Under the pieces are notes generated by a model. It did no database searches. It saw only the letters and a list, made by a program, of their open reading frames with translations, and had not been told where the DNA came from. This document shows, one piece after another, positions 33,639 to 42,197 of a stretch of DNA of 64,000 nucleotides. Location of the stretch: positions 84,951 to 148,950 of the forward strand of contig NZ_ATLO01000039.1 of assembly GCF_000416235.1 (NCBI RefSeq), read 5' to 3'. Source of the stretch: Pseudomonas sp. CFII64 (lineage in GTDB: Bacteria; Pseudomonadota; Gammaproteobacteria; Pseudomonadales; Pseudomonadaceae). Position 1 is the first letter of the stretch, and each line of letters starts with the position of its first letter. Made by a program: the position numbers and the translations under genes.

Positions 33639-34748
33639 ATGCACGGCGAATCTCCGATCAAGCGTCGCGAATCTCGAAAAATCTGGGTCGGCTCGGTTCC
33701 GGTTGGTGGCGATGCGCCAATTGCCGTGCAGAGCATGACCAACAGCGATACCAATGATGTCGCGGCCACGGTTGCACAAATCAATCGCCTTGAAGCTGCG
33801 GGCGTGGACATTGTGCGCATCTCGGTGCCCGATATGGACGCTGCCGAAGCATTCGGGCGCATCAAACAGCTGGTCAAGGTGCCGCTGGTTGCCGATATCC
33901 ACTTCGATTATCGAATCGCCTTGCGCGTTGCCGAGCTCGGTGTCGATTGTCTGCGGATCAATCCGGGCAACATCGGTCGTGAAGACCGGGTGCGGGCGGT
34001 AGTGGATGCGGCTCGTGATCGCGGCATCCCGATCCGCATCGGTGTGAACGCCGGTTCCCTGGAAAAAGACCTGCAAAAGAAATACGGCGAACCAACGCCT
34101 GCTGCGCTGGTGGAGTCTGCTCTGCGCCACGTCGAGCACCTTGAGCGCCTGAATTTTCCGGACTTCAAGGTCAGCGTGAAAGCCTCCGACGTGTTCATGG
34201 CCGTCGAAGCCTATCGGCTGCTGGCCAAGGAAATCGTCCAGCCTTTGCACCTGGGTATCACCGAAGCCGGTGGCCTGCGTTCAGGCACAGTGAAATCCGC
34301 CGTTGGCCTCGGTATGCTGCTGGCCGACGGGATTGGCGATACTATCCGCATCTCGCTGGCCGCTGACCCGGTCGAAGAGGTGAAAGTCGGCTACGACATC
34401 CTCAAATCGTTGCACCTTCGTTCCCGTGGCATCAACTTCATCGCCTGCCCGAGCTGCTCGCGGCAGAACTTCGATGTGGTCAAGACCATGAATGAACTGG
34501 AAGGGCGTCTCGAAGATTTGCTGGTGCCGCTGGACGTTGCCGTCATCGGTTGTGTGGTCAACGGTCCGGGTGAAGCCAAGGAAGCGCATATCGGGCTGAC
34601 GGGTGGCACGCCGAACCTGATCTACATCGATGGCAAGCCTGCGCAGAAGCTGACCAATGACAATCTGGTGGATGAGCTGGAACGCTTGATTCGCCAGAAA
34701 GCGGCCGAAAAGGTCGCAGCCGACGCAGCGCTGATCGCGCGCGGCTAA
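33639..34748 (+). CDS. ispG: 4-hydroxy-3-methylbut-2-en-1-yl diphosphate synthase IspG
   Basis: A 369-aa Fe-S enzyme of the MEP isoprenoid pathway; it converts MEcPP to HMBPP. Visible are the TIM-barrel start ESRKIWVGSVPVGGDAPI, VADIHFDYRIAL, LGITEAGGLRSGTVKSA, and the cluster cysteines in FIACPSCSRQNFD and AVIGCVVNGPGEAKEA. Placed between rodZ and hisS as in other gammaproteobacteria. Confidence 0.97.
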   Translation: MHGESPIKRRESRKIWVGSVPVGGDAPIAVQSMTNSDTNDVAATVAQINRLEAAGVDIVRISVPDMDAAEAFGRIKQLVKVPLVADIHFDYRIALRVAELGVDCLRINPGNIGREDRVRAVVDAARDRGIPIRIGVNAGSLEKDLQKKYGEPTPAALVESALRHVEHLERLNFPDFKVSVKASDVFMAVEAYRLLAKEIVQPLHLGITEAGGLRSGTVKSAVGLGMLLADGIGDTIRISLAADPVEEVKVGYDILKSLHLRSRGINFIACPSCSRQNFDVVKTMNELEGRLEDLLVPLDVAVIGCVVNGPGEAKEAHIGLTGGTPNLIYIDGKPAQKLTNDNLVDELERLIRQKAAEKVAADAALIARG

Positions 34749-34772
34749 CCCAAGAATTGTTAAGGATTTTTT

Positions 34773-36062
34773 GTGAGTAAGTCTCTGCAAGCCATTCGTG
34801 GCATGAACGATATCCTGCCCGAGCAGACCCCATTGTGGCGTCATTTCGAAGGGACCGTCTCGCGTTTGCTGGATAACTACGGTTACCGGCAGATTCGCAT
34901 GCCCATCGTGGAGTTCACCGACCTGTTCAAACGCTCCATCGGCGAAGTCACTGACATCGTTGAGAAGGAGATGTACACCTTCGAAGACCGCAACGGCGAT
35001 TCGCTGACCTTGCGTCCCGAAGGGACTGCCGCGTGCGTGCGTGCGGTGCTTGAACACGGCATCACTGGCGGCGGCCAGGTGCAGAAACTCTGGTACATCG
35101 GCCCGATGTTCCGTCACGAACGCCCGCAAAAAGGCCGTTATCGCCAGTTTCACCAGATTGGCCTGGAAGTCTTCAACCTCGACGGCCCGGACATCGACGC
35201 CGAACTGATCGTCATGACCTGGCGCCTCTGGAAGGAGCTGGGCATTCGCGACGCGGTAAAACTGGAGCTGAACAGCCTGGGCACCAGCGAAGCGCGTGCG
35301 CGTTATCGCGATGCATTGGTGGAGTTCCTGTCGTCGCGTCTGAGCGAGCTGGATGAAGACAGCCAGCGCCGTCTGAAAACCAATCCGTTGCGTGTACTCG
35401 ATACCAAGAATCCGGAAACCCAGGCCGTGCTGGTCGATGCGCCGAAACTGGCGGATTACCTGGACGATGAGTCGCGTATCCATTTCGAAGGCTTAAAGGC
35501 GCGTCTGGATGCGGTCGGTATTCCTTACGTCATCAACCCGAAGCTGGTGCGCGGGCTGGACTACTACAGCAAGACCGTTTTCGAGTGGGTCACCGACAAA
35601 CTCGGTTCCCAGGGGACGGTGTGTGCCGGTGGTCGTTACGACGGGCTGGTCGAGCAAATGGGCGGCAAGCCAACGCCGGGCGTCGGTTTCGCCATGGGTA
35701 TCGAGCGTCTGGTGCTGTTGCTGGAAACTCTGGAGCAGATTCCCGAAGAAATTTCCCGTCAGGTGGATGTTTACCTGTGCGCGTTCGGCGAAGCGGCCGA
35801 GCTGGCTGCGCTGGCCCTGGCCGAGCGCGTCCGTGACCAGTTGCCAACCCTGCGTTTGCAGGTCAATGCCGGCGCCGGTAGCTTCAAGAGCCAGTTCAAG
35901 AAAGCCGACAAGAGCGGCGCACTGTTTGCCCTGATCCTCGGTGAGGAGGAGTTGGCGCAGCAAGTGATCGGTGTCAAACCCCTGCGTGGGCAGGGCGAAC
36001 AACAAAATATTGCCTGGGATGCTCTGTCCGAGCACCTGGCCTCCTGCGTTGTGCAGGGTTGA
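34773..36062 (+). CDS. hisS: Histidine--tRNA ligase
   Basis: A 429-aa class II aminoacyl-tRNA synthetase. Motifs are the start SLQAIRGMNDILPEQTPLW, LRPEGTAACVRAVLEHG, the histidine signature LVRGLDYYSKTVFEW and GGRYDGLVEQMGGKPTPGVG, followed by an anticodon-binding domain at about residues 330-425. The start is a GTG at 34773 preceded by AAGGA. Confidence 0.97.
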   Translation: MSKSLQAIRGMNDILPEQTPLWRHFEGTVSRLLDNYGYRQIRMPIVEFTDLFKRSIGEVTDIVEKEMYTFEDRNGDSLTLRPEGTAACVRAVLEHGITGGGQVQKLWYIGPMFRHERPQKGRYRQFHQIGLEVFNLDGPDIDAELIVMTWRLWKELGIRDAVKLELNSLGTSEARARYRDALVEFLSSRLSELDEDSQRRLKTNPLRVLDTKNPETQAVLVDAPKLADYLDDESRIHFEGLKARLDAVGIPYVINPKLVRGLDYYSKTVFEWVTDKLGSQGTVCAGGRYDGLVEQMGGKPTPGVGFAMGIERLVLLLETLEQIPEEISRQVDVYLCAFGEAAELAALALAERVRDQLPTLRLQVNAGAGSFKSQFKKADKSGALFALILGEEELAQQVIGVKPLRGQGEQQNIAWDALSEHLASCVVQG

Positions 36063-36101
36063 AGCTGATTAACAGCCGATTTAGCGAATAGGAGTATTGG
36101 G

Positions 36102-36743
36102 GTGTCGCGTACCGAAGATGAAGAGCTGGCGGTAATGAAGGACTGGTGGCAGCGTAACGGCAAACCCCTGTTGACTGGCGGTTTGCTGGCGTTGGTCATT
36201 GTCCTTGGCTGGCAGGCATGGAGCAGATACGAGAGCAATCAGTCCCAGGGTGCCTCCGCGCTGTACCAGCAATTGCTGGAAACCGCGCTGACGCCGAGCG
36301 GCCAGGCTGACACCGCCCGTGTCGCCGATATCGCCAACAAGCTGAAAAGCGAGTTCGGTGGCACGGCTTACGCACAGTACGGCAGTCTTTTCGTCGCCAA
36401 GGTGGCGGTCGACACCGGCAAGCTGGATGACGCAGTCGCCGAGCTGAAACTGGTCACCGACAAGCCGGCCAGCGACACGCTGGGTGAAATCGCCCGTCAG
36501 CGTCTGGCTCGCGTGTTAGCGGCACAGAACAAGACCGAAGATGCACTGAAATTGCTGGAAGGCGATGCCGACAAGGCGTTCCTGGCCAGTCGTGAAGAAC
36601 TCAAGGGTGACCTGCTGGTACAGTTGGGTCGCACTGACGATGCGCATGCTGCATACCAAAAAGCCAAATCCGCGCTGTCTGAAGAAGCAGCCGTAGGTGG
36701 CCTACAAATGAAGCTCGACGACTTGGCCAAAGGGGATGCGTGA
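36102..36743 (+). CDS. YfgM-like TPR ancillary SecYEG protein
   Basis: A 213-aa inner-membrane protein: short cytoplasmic start (RTEDEELAVMKDWWQRNGKP), one helix at about residues 25-40 (LLTGGLLALVIVLGWQAW), then a periplasmic TPR-like domain (GEIARQRLARVLAAQNKTED, ALKLLEGDADKAFLASREE). YfgM in E. coli associates with the Sec translocon and PpiD and hands clients to periplasmic chaperones. The start is GTG 36102 with AGGAG upstream. The stop overlaps the region of the bamB start. Confidence 0.9.
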   Translation: MSRTEDEELAVMKDWWQRNGKPLLTGGLLALVIVLGWQAWSRYESNQSQGASALYQQLLETALTPSGQADTARVADIANKLKSEFGGTAYAQYGSLFVAKVAVDTGKLDDAVAELKLVTDKPASDTLGEIARQRLARVLAAQNKTEDALKLLEGDADKAFLASREELKGDLLVQLGRTDDAHAAYQKAKSALSEEAAVGGLQMKLDDLAKGDA

Positions 36744-36747
36744 CGTG

Positions 36748-37887
36748 ATGCGTTGGAAACATGCAGCATTGCTGGCTCTGGCCATTTTGGCCGCGGGTTG
36801 CAGCAGCAACAGCAAGAAAGAATTGCCACCGGCCGAGCTGACCGACTTCAAAGAAGAAGTGGTCCTGCACAAGCAGTGGAGCCGTTCGATCGGTGACGGT
36901 CAGGGCGAAACCTACAACATGCTGGTTCCGGCCATCGACGGCGACCGTATCTTCGCTTCGGACGTGACCGGCGTGATCATGGCGCTGGATCGTCTGAACG
37001 GCGATGTGGTCTGGAAGAAAGACCTCGAACTGCCGGTTTCCGGTGCGGTCGGCGTCGGCTACGGCATGCTGATGGTGGGGACGCTCAAGGGCGAGATCGT
37101 CGTCCTTGACGAAGCCACCGGCGAAGAAAAATGGCGCGCTCGCGTGACCAGTGAAGTGCTGGCTCCGCCTGCCACCAACGGTGACGTGGTGGTTGTCCAG
37201 ACTCAGGATGACCGTGTGATCGGCTTCGATGCCGCCACCGGCACCCAGCGCTGGATCTACGAAAGCACGCCGGCCGTGTTGACGCTGCGCGGTACTGGCG
37301 CGCCAATCGTGACCAACCACCTTGCGGTGGCTGGCCTGTCGACCGGTAAGATCGTTGCGCTGGACACCGCCAGCGGCGTGCCGGCGTGGGAGCAGCGCGT
37401 TGCTATCCCGCAAGGTCGCTCGGAGCTGGAACGCGTTGTCGATATCGACGGCGGGCTGCTGCTTTCCGGTGGCACCTTGTACGTTGCCAGCTATCAGGGC
37501 CGGGTTGCCGGTCTGGAACTGGAAAGCGGTCGGGTACTCTGGCAGCGTGATGCTTCCAGCTACGCCGGTGTCGCCCAGGGTTTTGGCAGCGTCTACGTAA
37601 GCCTGGCCAACGGCACCGTCGAAGGTATCGATGAGCGTTCGTCCACAGCGCTGTGGAGCAACGATGCTCTGGCTCGCCGCCAACTCGGCGCGCCGGAAGT
37701 TTATTCCAGCTATGTTGCGGTCGGCGACATGGAAGGCTATCTGCACCTGTTGAGCCAGGTCGATGGTCGTTTCGTGGGGCGTGAGCGCATTGACAGCGAC
37801 GGCCTGCGTGCCCGTCCGCTGGTGGTTGGCGACATGATTTATGTGTTTGGCAACAGTGGCAAGCTGGAAGCCCTGACCATCAAGTAA
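36748..37887 (+). CDS. bamB: Outer membrane assembly lipoprotein BamB
   Basis: A 379-aa lipoprotein (MRWKHAALLALAILAAGCSS, lipobox LAAG-C) and eight-bladed PQQ-type beta-propeller: GDRIFASDVTGVIMALDRLN, TLKGEIVVLDEATGEEKW, GFDAATGTQRWIYE and similar repeats. BamB supports BamA in folding outer-membrane proteins. ATGs at 36736 and 36748 are possible; the latter starts the signal peptide directly. A terminator-like hairpin follows before der. Confidence 0.95.
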   Translation: MRWKHAALLALAILAAGCSSNSKKELPPAELTDFKEEVVLHKQWSRSIGDGQGETYNMLVPAIDGDRIFASDVTGVIMALDRLNGDVVWKKDLELPVSGAVGVGYGMLMVGTLKGEIVVLDEATGEEKWRARVTSEVLAPPATNGDVVVVQTQDDRVIGFDAATGTQRWIYESTPAVLTLRGTGAPIVTNHLAVAGLSTGKIVALDTASGVPAWEQRVAIPQGRSELERVVDIDGGLLLSGGTLYVASYQGRVAGLELESGRVLWQRDASSYAGVAQGFGSVYVSLANGTVEGIDERSSTALWSNDALARRQLGAPEVYSSYVAVGDMEGYLHLLSQVDGRFVGRERIDSDGLRARPLVVGDMIYVFGNSGKLEALTIK

Positions 37888-37973
37888 AGACTGTCTATGC
37901 TTGAGGTCCTGGACCTCCGGCAACCCTGCTCCGGCAGGGTCTGCAGCGCCAAGAGGCGCTGCTCCGAACTCCG

Positions 37974-38003
37974 GCCGCTGCCCTGCAGCGGCTTTTGTAT
38001 TTT
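37974..38003 (+). terminator. Terminator-like hairpin after bamB
   Basis: GCCGCTG/CAGCGGC (37974-37980 and 37986-37992) followed by TTTTGTATTTT. It may separate bamB from der partly. A series of smaller GC hairpins lies just upstream (37915-37965). Confidence 0.6.
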
Positions 38004-38028
38004 CTGAAATAACGAAGTGGAGAGCCGC

Positions 38029-39501
38029 ATGGTTCCCGTAATCGCCCTGGTGGGTCGACCGAACGTCGGCAAGTCCACCTTGTTCAACCGCCTGACCAGG
38101 ACTCGCGACGCCATCGTCGGCGATCTGTCCGGTCTGACCCGTGATCGCCAATACGGTGAGGCCAAGTGGCAAGGGCGCTCCTACATCCTGATCGACACCG
38201 GCGGTATCTCCGGCGACGAGCATGGCATGGATGAAAAGATGGCCGAGCAATCGCTGATGGCCATCGAAGAAGCTGATGTCGTGCTGTTTCTGGTGGACTC
38301 GCGCGCCGGTTTCACCGCTGCAGACCAGATGATCGGTGAGCACTTGCGCAAGCGTGGCAAGCGTTCCTACGTGGTCGCCAACAAGGTCGACAACATCGAT
38401 CCGGAAATGGCCCGCGCCGAATTTGCCCCGCTGGGCATGGGCGACGCCATCCCGGTAGCCGGTGCTCACGGCCGTGGCATCAGCCAGATGCTGGAAATCG
38501 CCCTCAGCCAATTCCCCAAAGACGAAGGGGAAGAGGAAGAAGAAGGCGAGCCTGAAGTCGTTGCCGAAGGTCAGGAAGCCAAGCGCATTCCGGGTCCGAG
38601 CGAGAAAGACGGCATCAAGATCGCCATCATCGGTCGCCCTAACGTCGGCAAGTCGACCCTGGTCAACCGCATGCTGGGTGAAGACCGGGTTATCGTGTAT
38701 GACGAACCGGGCACCACCCGCGACAGCATCTACATCCCGTTCACCCGCAACGACGAAAAGTACACGCTGATCGACACCGCCGGTGTTCGCAAGCGCGGCA
38801 AGATCCACGAGGAAGTCGAAAAATTCTCGGTGGTCAAAACCCTGCAGGCCATCAAAGACGCCAACGTGGTGATCTTCGTGATGGACGCCCGTGAAGGTGT
38901 GGTCGATCACGACCTCAACCTGCTGGGCTTCGCCCTGGAATCGGGTCGTGCGCTGGTCATCGCCCTGAACAAGTGGGATGGCATGGTGCCAAGCGAACGC
39001 GACTTCGTGAAAACCGAGCTTGAACGCCGGTTGTTCTTCGTCGACTTCGCCGATATCCACTTCATTTCGGCCTTGCATGGCACCGGCGTGGGTAACCTGT
39101 ATCAGTCGGTGCAGAACTCGTTCAAGTCCGCCGTGACGCGCTGGCCGACCAGCCGCCTGACGCAGATCCTCGAAGATGCGGTCAGCGAGCATGCGCCGCC
39201 GATGGTGGGCAGTCGTCGTATCAAGCTGCGTTATGCGCACTTGGGTGGCGCCAACCCGCCGTTGATCGTGATTCACGGTAACCAGGTCGAGAAAGTACCG
39301 AAGTCTTATGTCCGGTATCTGGAAAACACTTACCGCCGCGTGCTGAAACTGGTCGGTACGCCGATCCGTATCGAGTTCAAAGGCGGCGAGAACCCGTACG
39401 AAGGCAACAAGAACACGCTGACGGACCGTCAGGTCAACAAGAAGCGTCGAATGATGTCGCACCACAAGAAAGCCGACAAGAAACGTCGCGACAAGCGCTG
39501 A
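38029..39501 (+). CDS. der: Ribosome biogenesis GTPase Der (EngA)
   Basis: A 490-aa protein with two tandem GTPase domains and a KH-like C-terminal domain; needed for 50S subunit maturation. Each domain has its own P-loop (ALVGRPNVGKSTLF and AIIGRPNVGKSTLV), DTGG/DTAG (IDTGGISGDE, IDTAGVRKRG) and NKxD (VANKVDNID, ALNKWDGM). An acidic linker (EGEEEEEGEPEVVAEGQE) joins the domains and is more acidic than usual. The tail is rich in Lys/Arg. GTG 38017 lies upstream; ATG 38029 follows GGAGAG. Confidence 0.97.
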   Translation: MVPVIALVGRPNVGKSTLFNRLTRTRDAIVGDLSGLTRDRQYGEAKWQGRSYILIDTGGISGDEHGMDEKMAEQSLMAIEEADVVLFLVDSRAGFTAADQMIGEHLRKRGKRSYVVANKVDNIDPEMARAEFAPLGMGDAIPVAGAHGRGISQMLEIALSQFPKDEGEEEEEGEPEVVAEGQEAKRIPGPSEKDGIKIAIIGRPNVGKSTLVNRMLGEDRVIVYDEPGTTRDSIYIPFTRNDEKYTLIDTAGVRKRGKIHEEVEKFSVVKTLQAIKDANVVIFVMDAREGVVDHDLNLLGFALESGRALVIALNKWDGMVPSERDFVKTELERRLFFVDFADIHFISALHGTGVGNLYQSVQNSFKSAVTRWPTSRLTQILEDAVSEHAPPMVGSRRIKLRYAHLGGANPPLIVIHGNQVEKVPKSYVRYLENTYRRVLKLVGTPIRIEFKGGENPYEGNKNTLTDRQVNKKRRMMSHHKKADKKRRDKR

Positions 39502-39524
39502 TTCTGTAACAGGCTTTCTCCGAA

Positions 39525-39548
39525 AAGGCGCTAATAGCGCCTTTTTTT
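39525..39548 (+). terminator. Rho-independent terminator after der
   Basis: AAGGCGC/GCGCCTT (39525-39543) around TAATA, followed by seven T. Strong terminator ending the rlmN-to-der gene series. Confidence 0.9.
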
Positions 39549-39618
39549 ATGCGCGCTCTATGGGCTATTCTGGATGACCCGTGCCACCGTGGAGCCGGGC
39601 GTACAGTTGAGAAGGCCC

Positions 39619-40767
39619 ATGATTACGAGCAAGCTGCCCAACGTCGGCACCACCATTTTCACCGTCATGTCCCAACTCGCCGCCGAGACCGGTGCGATCA
39701 ATCTTTCCCAGGGTTTTCCGGATTTCGATGGCCCGCAAGCGCTGCGCGATGCCTTGAGCCGCCACGTGGCCGAAGGTCATAACCAGTACGCGCCAATGAC
39801 CGGCTTGCCCGCGTTGCGCCAACAGGTCGCCGCCAAGATCGCGCGCAGCTACGGCCGCAAGGTCGACCCGGAAACAGAAATCACCATTACGCCGGGCGCT
39901 ACCCAGGCGATTTTCTGTGCGATTCAGACCGTGGTGCAACCCGGTGATGAAGTCATCATTTTTGACCCGTGCTACGACAGCTATGAACCCTCTGTCGAGT
40001 TGGCGGGCGGGCGTTGCGTGCACGTGCAGTTGACGCTGGGCGAGTTTGCTATCGACTGGCAGAAACTCAGCGATGCGATCAGCCCGCGTACCCGGATGAT
40101 CGTGATCAACAGCCCGCATAATCCCAGCGGCGCATTGATCACCCGCGCCGATCTGGACCGTCTGGCCGCGTTGATTGCCGATCGTGACATCTACCTGCTC
40201 AGCGACGAGGTTTATGAACATCTGGTATTCGACGGTGTTCAGCACGCCAGCGTGCTGGCCCACGAAGAGCTGTATCAGCGCGCATTCGTGGTCAGCTCGT
40301 TCGGCAAGACGTATCACGTCACCGGCTGGAAAACCGGTTACGTGGTTGCGCCCCCGGCATTGACTGCCGAGCTGCGCAAGATCCACCAATACGTGAGTTT
40401 CTGCGGCGTCACGCCGTTGCAGTATGCGTTGGCTGATTTCATGGCGGAGCACCCCGAGCATGTTGAAGAACTGCCGGCGTTCTATCAGGCCAAGCGGGAT
40501 TTTTTCTGTGATCGGCTGAAAGCGTCACGCTTCAGCTTCACCCCAGTGGGCGGCACCTACTTCCAATTGGTGGACTATTCGCAGATTCGCCCGGATCTCA
40601 ATGACGTCGACATGTCGCTGTGGATGACCCGCGAGCACGGCGTTGCGAGCATTCCGATTTCTGTGTTCTACCAAAGCCCGCCTGAAGGCCAGCGGATCAT
40701 TCGTCTGTGCTTCGCCAAGCGCGAAGAGACGCTGCGTCTGGCGGCGGAGAAGTTATGCGCGATTTAA
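39619..40767 (+). CDS. PLP aminotransferase, methionine/glutamine type (YbdL-like)
   Basis: A 382-aa class I/II aminotransferase. It has INLSQGFPDFDGPQALRDAL, HNQYAPMTGLPALRQQVA, PGATQAIFCAIQTV, INSPHNPSGALITRADLD, LSDEVYEHLVFDG and the PLP lysine in VSSFGKTYHVTGWKTGYV. These fit the YbdL/KAT family, which transaminates methionine or its keto acid with glutamine. The start at 39619 (MITSKLPNVGTTIFTVMSQL) is the family start; the frame extends upstream only into the spacer. It overlaps by 13 bases the omega-amidase gene, whose enzyme would remove the alpha-ketoglutaramate formed. The function is inferred from family and pairing. Confidence 0.9.
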   Translation: MITSKLPNVGTTIFTVMSQLAAETGAINLSQGFPDFDGPQALRDALSRHVAEGHNQYAPMTGLPALRQQVAAKIARSYGRKVDPETEITITPGATQAIFCAIQTVVQPGDEVIIFDPCYDSYEPSVELAGGRCVHVQLTLGEFAIDWQKLSDAISPRTRMIVINSPHNPSGALITRADLDRLAALIADRDIYLLSDEVYEHLVFDGVQHASVLAHEELYQRAFVVSSFGKTYHVTGWKTGYVVAPPALTAELRKIHQYVSFCGVTPLQYALADFMAEHPEHVEELPAFYQAKRDFFCDRLKASRFSFTPVGGTYFQLVDYSQIRPDLNDVDMSLWMTREHGVASIPISVFYQSPPEGQRIIRLCFAKREETLRLAAEKLCAI

Positions 40768-41546
40768 GCCAGTTGCCGAATCTGAATCTGGCGTTGGTCC
40801 AGACCTCTCTGGCCTGGCATGACCGCCAGGCCAATCACGAGCATTTCGCCATGCTGCTGGACCCGCTCAGCGGCGCTGACCTGGTGATCCTGCCGGAAAT
40901 GTTCACCACAGGGTTTTCCATGGCGTCGGAAACCCTGGCAGAGCCGGAATTCGGGCCCACCGCCAAATGGATGCTGGCCCAGGCCAAGCGTCTGCAAGCG
41001 GTGGTCACCGGCAGCATCATCGTCAAGGCCGCTGACGGCAGCCATCGCAACAGGCTGTTGTGGGCGCGCCCGGATGGGGAGTTGCTGCATTACGACAAAC
41101 GACACCTGTTCCGCATGGCCGGCGAGCATGAGCACTACAGCCCGGGCAGCCAGCAGGTGCAGTTCGAACTCAAGGGCTGGCGGATTCGTCCGCTGATTTG
41201 CTACGACCTGCGATTCCCGGTGTGGAGCCGCGATGCGCAGAACACCGATCTGCTGCTGTACACCGCCAACTGGCCGGGCGCACGTCGTCTGCACTGGAAT
41301 CGGCTGCTGCCAGCGCGGGCGATCGAGAATCTTTGCTACGTCGCGGCGGTGAACCGCACCGGCACCGATGGTAAAGGCTTCGCTTATACCGGCGACAGTC
41401 AGGTTCTGGATTTCCAGGGTGAAAGCCTGTTCAGCGCCGGTGAAGCAGAAGGCGTGTTTGAGGTGTCATTGAATGCGGCGGAACTTGCGGCCTACCGCAC
41501 AAGATTTCCCGCTGATCTGGATGCCGATACCTTCGAGATACAATGA
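40755..41546 (+). CDS. Omega-amidase/carbon-nitrogen hydrolase (YafV-like)
   Basis: A 263-aa nitrilase-superfamily amidase. Catalytic Glu is in LVILPEMFTTGFSM, Lys in LLHYDKRHLFRMAGEHEHY and Cys in IRPLICYDLRFPVWSR; the AVNRTGTDGKGFAYTGDS block is typical of YafV. Such enzymes hydrolyse alpha-ketoglutaramate and alpha-ketosuccinamate to the keto acid plus ammonia. Its start at 40755 lies inside the end of the aminotransferase gene, an arrangement that argues for translational coupling and a joint glutamine transaminase-omega-amidase route, perhaps in methionine salvage. Confidence 0.9.
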   Translation: MRDLSQLPNLNLALVQTSLAWHDRQANHEHFAMLLDPLSGADLVILPEMFTTGFSMASETLAEPEFGPTAKWMLAQAKRLQAVVTGSIIVKAADGSHRNRLLWARPDGELLHYDKRHLFRMAGEHEHYSPGSQQVQFELKGWRIRPLICYDLRFPVWSRDAQNTDLLLYTANWPGARRLHWNRLLPARAIENLCYVAAVNRTGTDGKGFAYTGDSQVLDFQGESLFSAGEAEGVFEVSLNAAELAAYRTRFPADLDADTFEIQ

Positions 41547-41620
41547 TTGTGTTCAGTTGTGTCTGAATCAGCCGATATGCCGTCTATCCATTACTGAATG
41601 TTTCTTTTCGGGAGTACGGC

Positions 41621-42046
41621 ATGACCACGATCAGCACGTCATCACTCAGCAGTTATTCAACCGCATTCAGCGTCACGATCAAGAAAGATCCTGCCGCCAC
41701 CGCTGCTGTACCCACTGCTACGGTCGCCACTGCTGAAGACGACAGTGGCAAACCCTCGACCGTTGCCGTTGATGCAACAGGCGCTGGCGGTGCTACCGCC
41801 AGTTCGCCTTCCGATGCCGCTCAAAAAAGCATCGACCAGCTCAAAGAGCTGATCAAAGAGACTGAAAAGCAGCTGCAGAAAGAGCAGCAGCAATTGGCTG
41901 CAGCACTGAACGGTAACGGTTCGGATGCAGAGAAGGCTCAACGCGCCATGGCGATCCAGACTCAGATAGCCAGCACTACTGCGCTGCTGCAATCCCAGCA
42001 GGCCGCGTTGATCCAGCTCACCGGTGGCGTGAATACCACCGCGTGA
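41621..42046 (+). CDS. FlxA-like coiled-coil protein
   Basis: A 141-aa protein with a Ser/Thr/Ala-rich, disordered first half (MTTISTSSLSSYSTAF, PTATVATAEDDSGKPS) and a coiled-coil second half (KSIDQLKELIKETEKQLQKE, QQQLAAALNGNGSDAEKAQR). This layout matches FlxA-family proteins, whose role is not settled. GGGAG precedes the start. No signal peptide. It stands alone between the omega-amidase and leuA. Confidence 0.75.
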   Translation: MTTISTSSLSSYSTAFSVTIKKDPAATAAVPTATVATAEDDSGKPSTVAVDATGAGGATASSPSDAAQKSIDQLKELIKETEKQLQKEQQQLAAALNGNGSDAEKAQRAMAIQTQIASTTALLQSQQAALIQLTGGVNTTA

Positions 42047-42071
42047 ATGAGTCTGTCGGGACTTTCACGGT

Positions 42072-42117
42072 GGGACGGCTTTAGCCGGGAAGGCGTATTC
42101 CCGGCTAAAGCCGTCCC
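42072..42117. repeat. REP palindrome (compact)
   Basis: Perfect 20-base arms GGGACGGCTTTAGCCGGGAA and its complement around the loop GGCGTA. It shares the core GGCTTTAGCCGGGA with the elements near 46.6 and 53.0 kb. Confidence 0.85.
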
Positions 42118-42148
42118 GCGGCGTTTCAGTGTCAATAACTGACCAAAC

Positions 42149-42180
42149 AAAAAGCCCGAAGCAAATGCTTCGGGCTTTTT
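42149..42180. terminator. Bidirectional terminator between flxA-like and leuA
   Basis: AAAAAGCCCGAAGC...GCTTCGGGCTTTTT forms a strong hairpin with A-run and T-run on opposite sides, serving both convergent genes. Confidence 0.9.
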
Positions 42181-42197
42181 CGTTGCGCTCAGGCGTT

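Noticed and set aside
36601..39465. A 954-codon open frame opposite bamB and der
   Set aside because: Antisense shadow with low-complexity His/Gln/Val composition and no recognisable protein.
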